Part shown: piece by piece, positions 5,838-6,221 of the stretch
Layout: each line of letters begins with the position of its first letter
Position numbering within the stretch: the first letter of the stretch is position 1
From: an uncultured Faecalibacterium sp.
GTDB taxonomy: Bacteria; Bacillota; Clostridia; Oscillospirales; Ruminococcaceae
Direction: 5' to 3'
Length of the DNA stretch: 6,221 nt
Assembly (NCBI GenBank): GCA_934525735.1
Contig: CAKSZM010000086.1
Coordinates: 1-6,221 of the forward strand
The notes under the pieces: generated by a model
Database searches by the model: none
What the model was told of the DNA's origin: nothing
What the model saw: only the letters and a program-made list of their open reading frames with translations
Made by a program: the position numbers and the translations under genes

Positions 5838-5872
5838 TGCTATGTCTCCTTTTTATGAAATTTTCTGATACC

Positions 5873-5878
5873 AGTATA
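5873..5878 (-). promoter_or_regulatory. Possible -10 box for the epimerase operon
   Basis: TATACT on the - strand lies 35 bp before the epimerase start, inside the short palindrome AGTATACT (5873-5880). The -35 region 17 nt upstream reads TTTCTT, a poor match. An upstream terminator makes some promoter in this 82-bp gap likely, but this one is only a candidate. Confidence 0.4.
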
Positions 5879-5893
5879 CTCTCCCCGCCCGCA

Positions 5894-5920
5894 AAAAGAA
5901 AGCCCCAGTCCGCCGGGCTT
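5894..5920 (-). terminator. Probable intrinsic terminator of the histidine kinase gene
   Basis: On the - strand, AAGCCC (5920-5915) pairs with GGGCTT (5905-5900) around a 9-nt loop, followed by TCTTTTT (complement of 5893-5899). The stem is only 6 bp and overlaps the kinase stop codon, but the GC content and U-tract fit a terminator. Confidence 0.65.
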
Positions 5921-6221
5921 CAGCACCGCTGTGCCAGCGGCAGGGTGACGGAAAAGGTGGTGCCGTTTTCGCTGCTGCTCTCCACGGTCACGCTGCCGCC
6001 GTGCAGAACGGCGATCTCCCGCACAAGGGCAAGGCCAAGCCCCACGCCGCCCATCTCCCGGCTGCGGGATTTATCCACCCGGAAAAAGGGCTGGAAGATG
6101 CTGTCCCGACAGTCTGCGGGGATGCCCGGGCCGGTATCCGTAATGCGCAGTACAGCGGTCTGCTTTTCCTGTTGCAGGGTGACGCGCACCGCACCGCCGG
6201 GGCGGTTATACTTGATGCCGT
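5920..6221 (-). CDS. Sensor histidine kinase, C-terminal ATP-binding domain (partial)
   Basis: The last 99 residues of a membrane two-component sensor kinase; the gene continues beyond the right edge. The fragment opens at GIKYNRPGG, the end of the N-box (the conserved Asn just before the Gly lies at the window edge). It then shows the G1 box DTGPGIP (about 28-34), the F-box FQPFFRVDKSRS (about 42-53) and the G2 box GGVGLGLALVREI (about 57-69), ending in VTLPLAQRC. These are the ATP-binding motifs of the HATPase_c domain. The order and spacing fit an EnvZ/PhoR-type kinase. The dimerisation domain, sensor domain and any partner response regulator gene are out of view, so the signal cannot be guessed. 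The GTG at 6189 is internal, not a start. Confidence 0.94.
   Translation of the reverse strand, partial: GIKYNRPGGAVRVTLQQEKQTAVLRITDTGPGIPADCRDSIFQPFFRVDKSRSREMGGVGLGLALVREIAVLHGGSVTVESSSENGTTFSVTLPLAQRC

Noticed and set aside
4392..5858. 488-codon open frame on the + strand across the YhcH-like and epimerase genes
   Set aside because: It lies wholly antisense to two well-supported genes with good ribosome binding sites, has Gln-, Val- and His-rich low-motif composition typical of antisense frames in GC-rich DNA, and no domain I can recognise.

Overview
The window looks like chromosomal DNA of a GC-rich member of the Clostridia, most likely a gut Oscillospiraceae close to Faecalibacterium. 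The clues are strong AGGAGG-type ribosome binding sites, tightly packed short operons, the DapL route to diaminopimelate, a YtrA-type GntR/ABC cassette, and a palindromic intergenic repeat of a kind I recall from Faecalibacterium and Subdoligranulum genomes. The genus is an inference; the phylum-level call is firmer.

Left part (1-1990, + strand): the 3' part of dapF (diaminopimelate epimerase) and a complete dapL (LL-diaminopimelate aminotransferase), 23 nt apart. They catalyse consecutive steps: DapL makes LL-diaminopimelate and DapF converts it to the meso form used for lysine and peptidoglycan. After dapL come a ~140-bp imperfect inverted repeat with internal hairpins (1806-1947) and then a strong intrinsic terminator (1951-1988).

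Middle (2013-4148, + strand): a self-contained four-gene operon. A consensus promoter (TTGACA, 17 nt, TATACT) is overlapped by a perfect inverted repeat made of two GTATATAC boxes 11 bp apart. It drives a 123-aa YtrA-type GntR repressor, an ABC ATPase, a six-helix ABC-2-type permease and a 52-aa glycine-zipper membrane peptide. Starts and stops overlap or nearly abut, so translation is probably coupled. The simplest reading is a repressor-controlled ABC-2 system of unknown substrate, perhaps an envelope-stress or peptide-antibiotic exporter. It ends at a GC-rich hairpin that can also terminate the convergent operon.

Right part (4154-5837, - strand): an operon read leftwards, consisting of a LacX-like aldose 1-epimerase family protein, a divergent YhcH/YjgK/YiaL (EbgC-like) family protein and a 79-aa membrane protein with a coiled-coil tail. 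The first two suggest sugar handling. The last ~300 bases hold the C-terminal ATP-binding domain of a sensor histidine kinase on the - strand, with its own likely terminator.

I see no tRNA, rRNA, CRISPR array, transposase or prophage gene. Most of the window is ordinary. The parts most worth a second look are the small membrane proteins, the operator architecture, the structured repeat, and the apparent loss of conserved residues in the YhcH-like protein.
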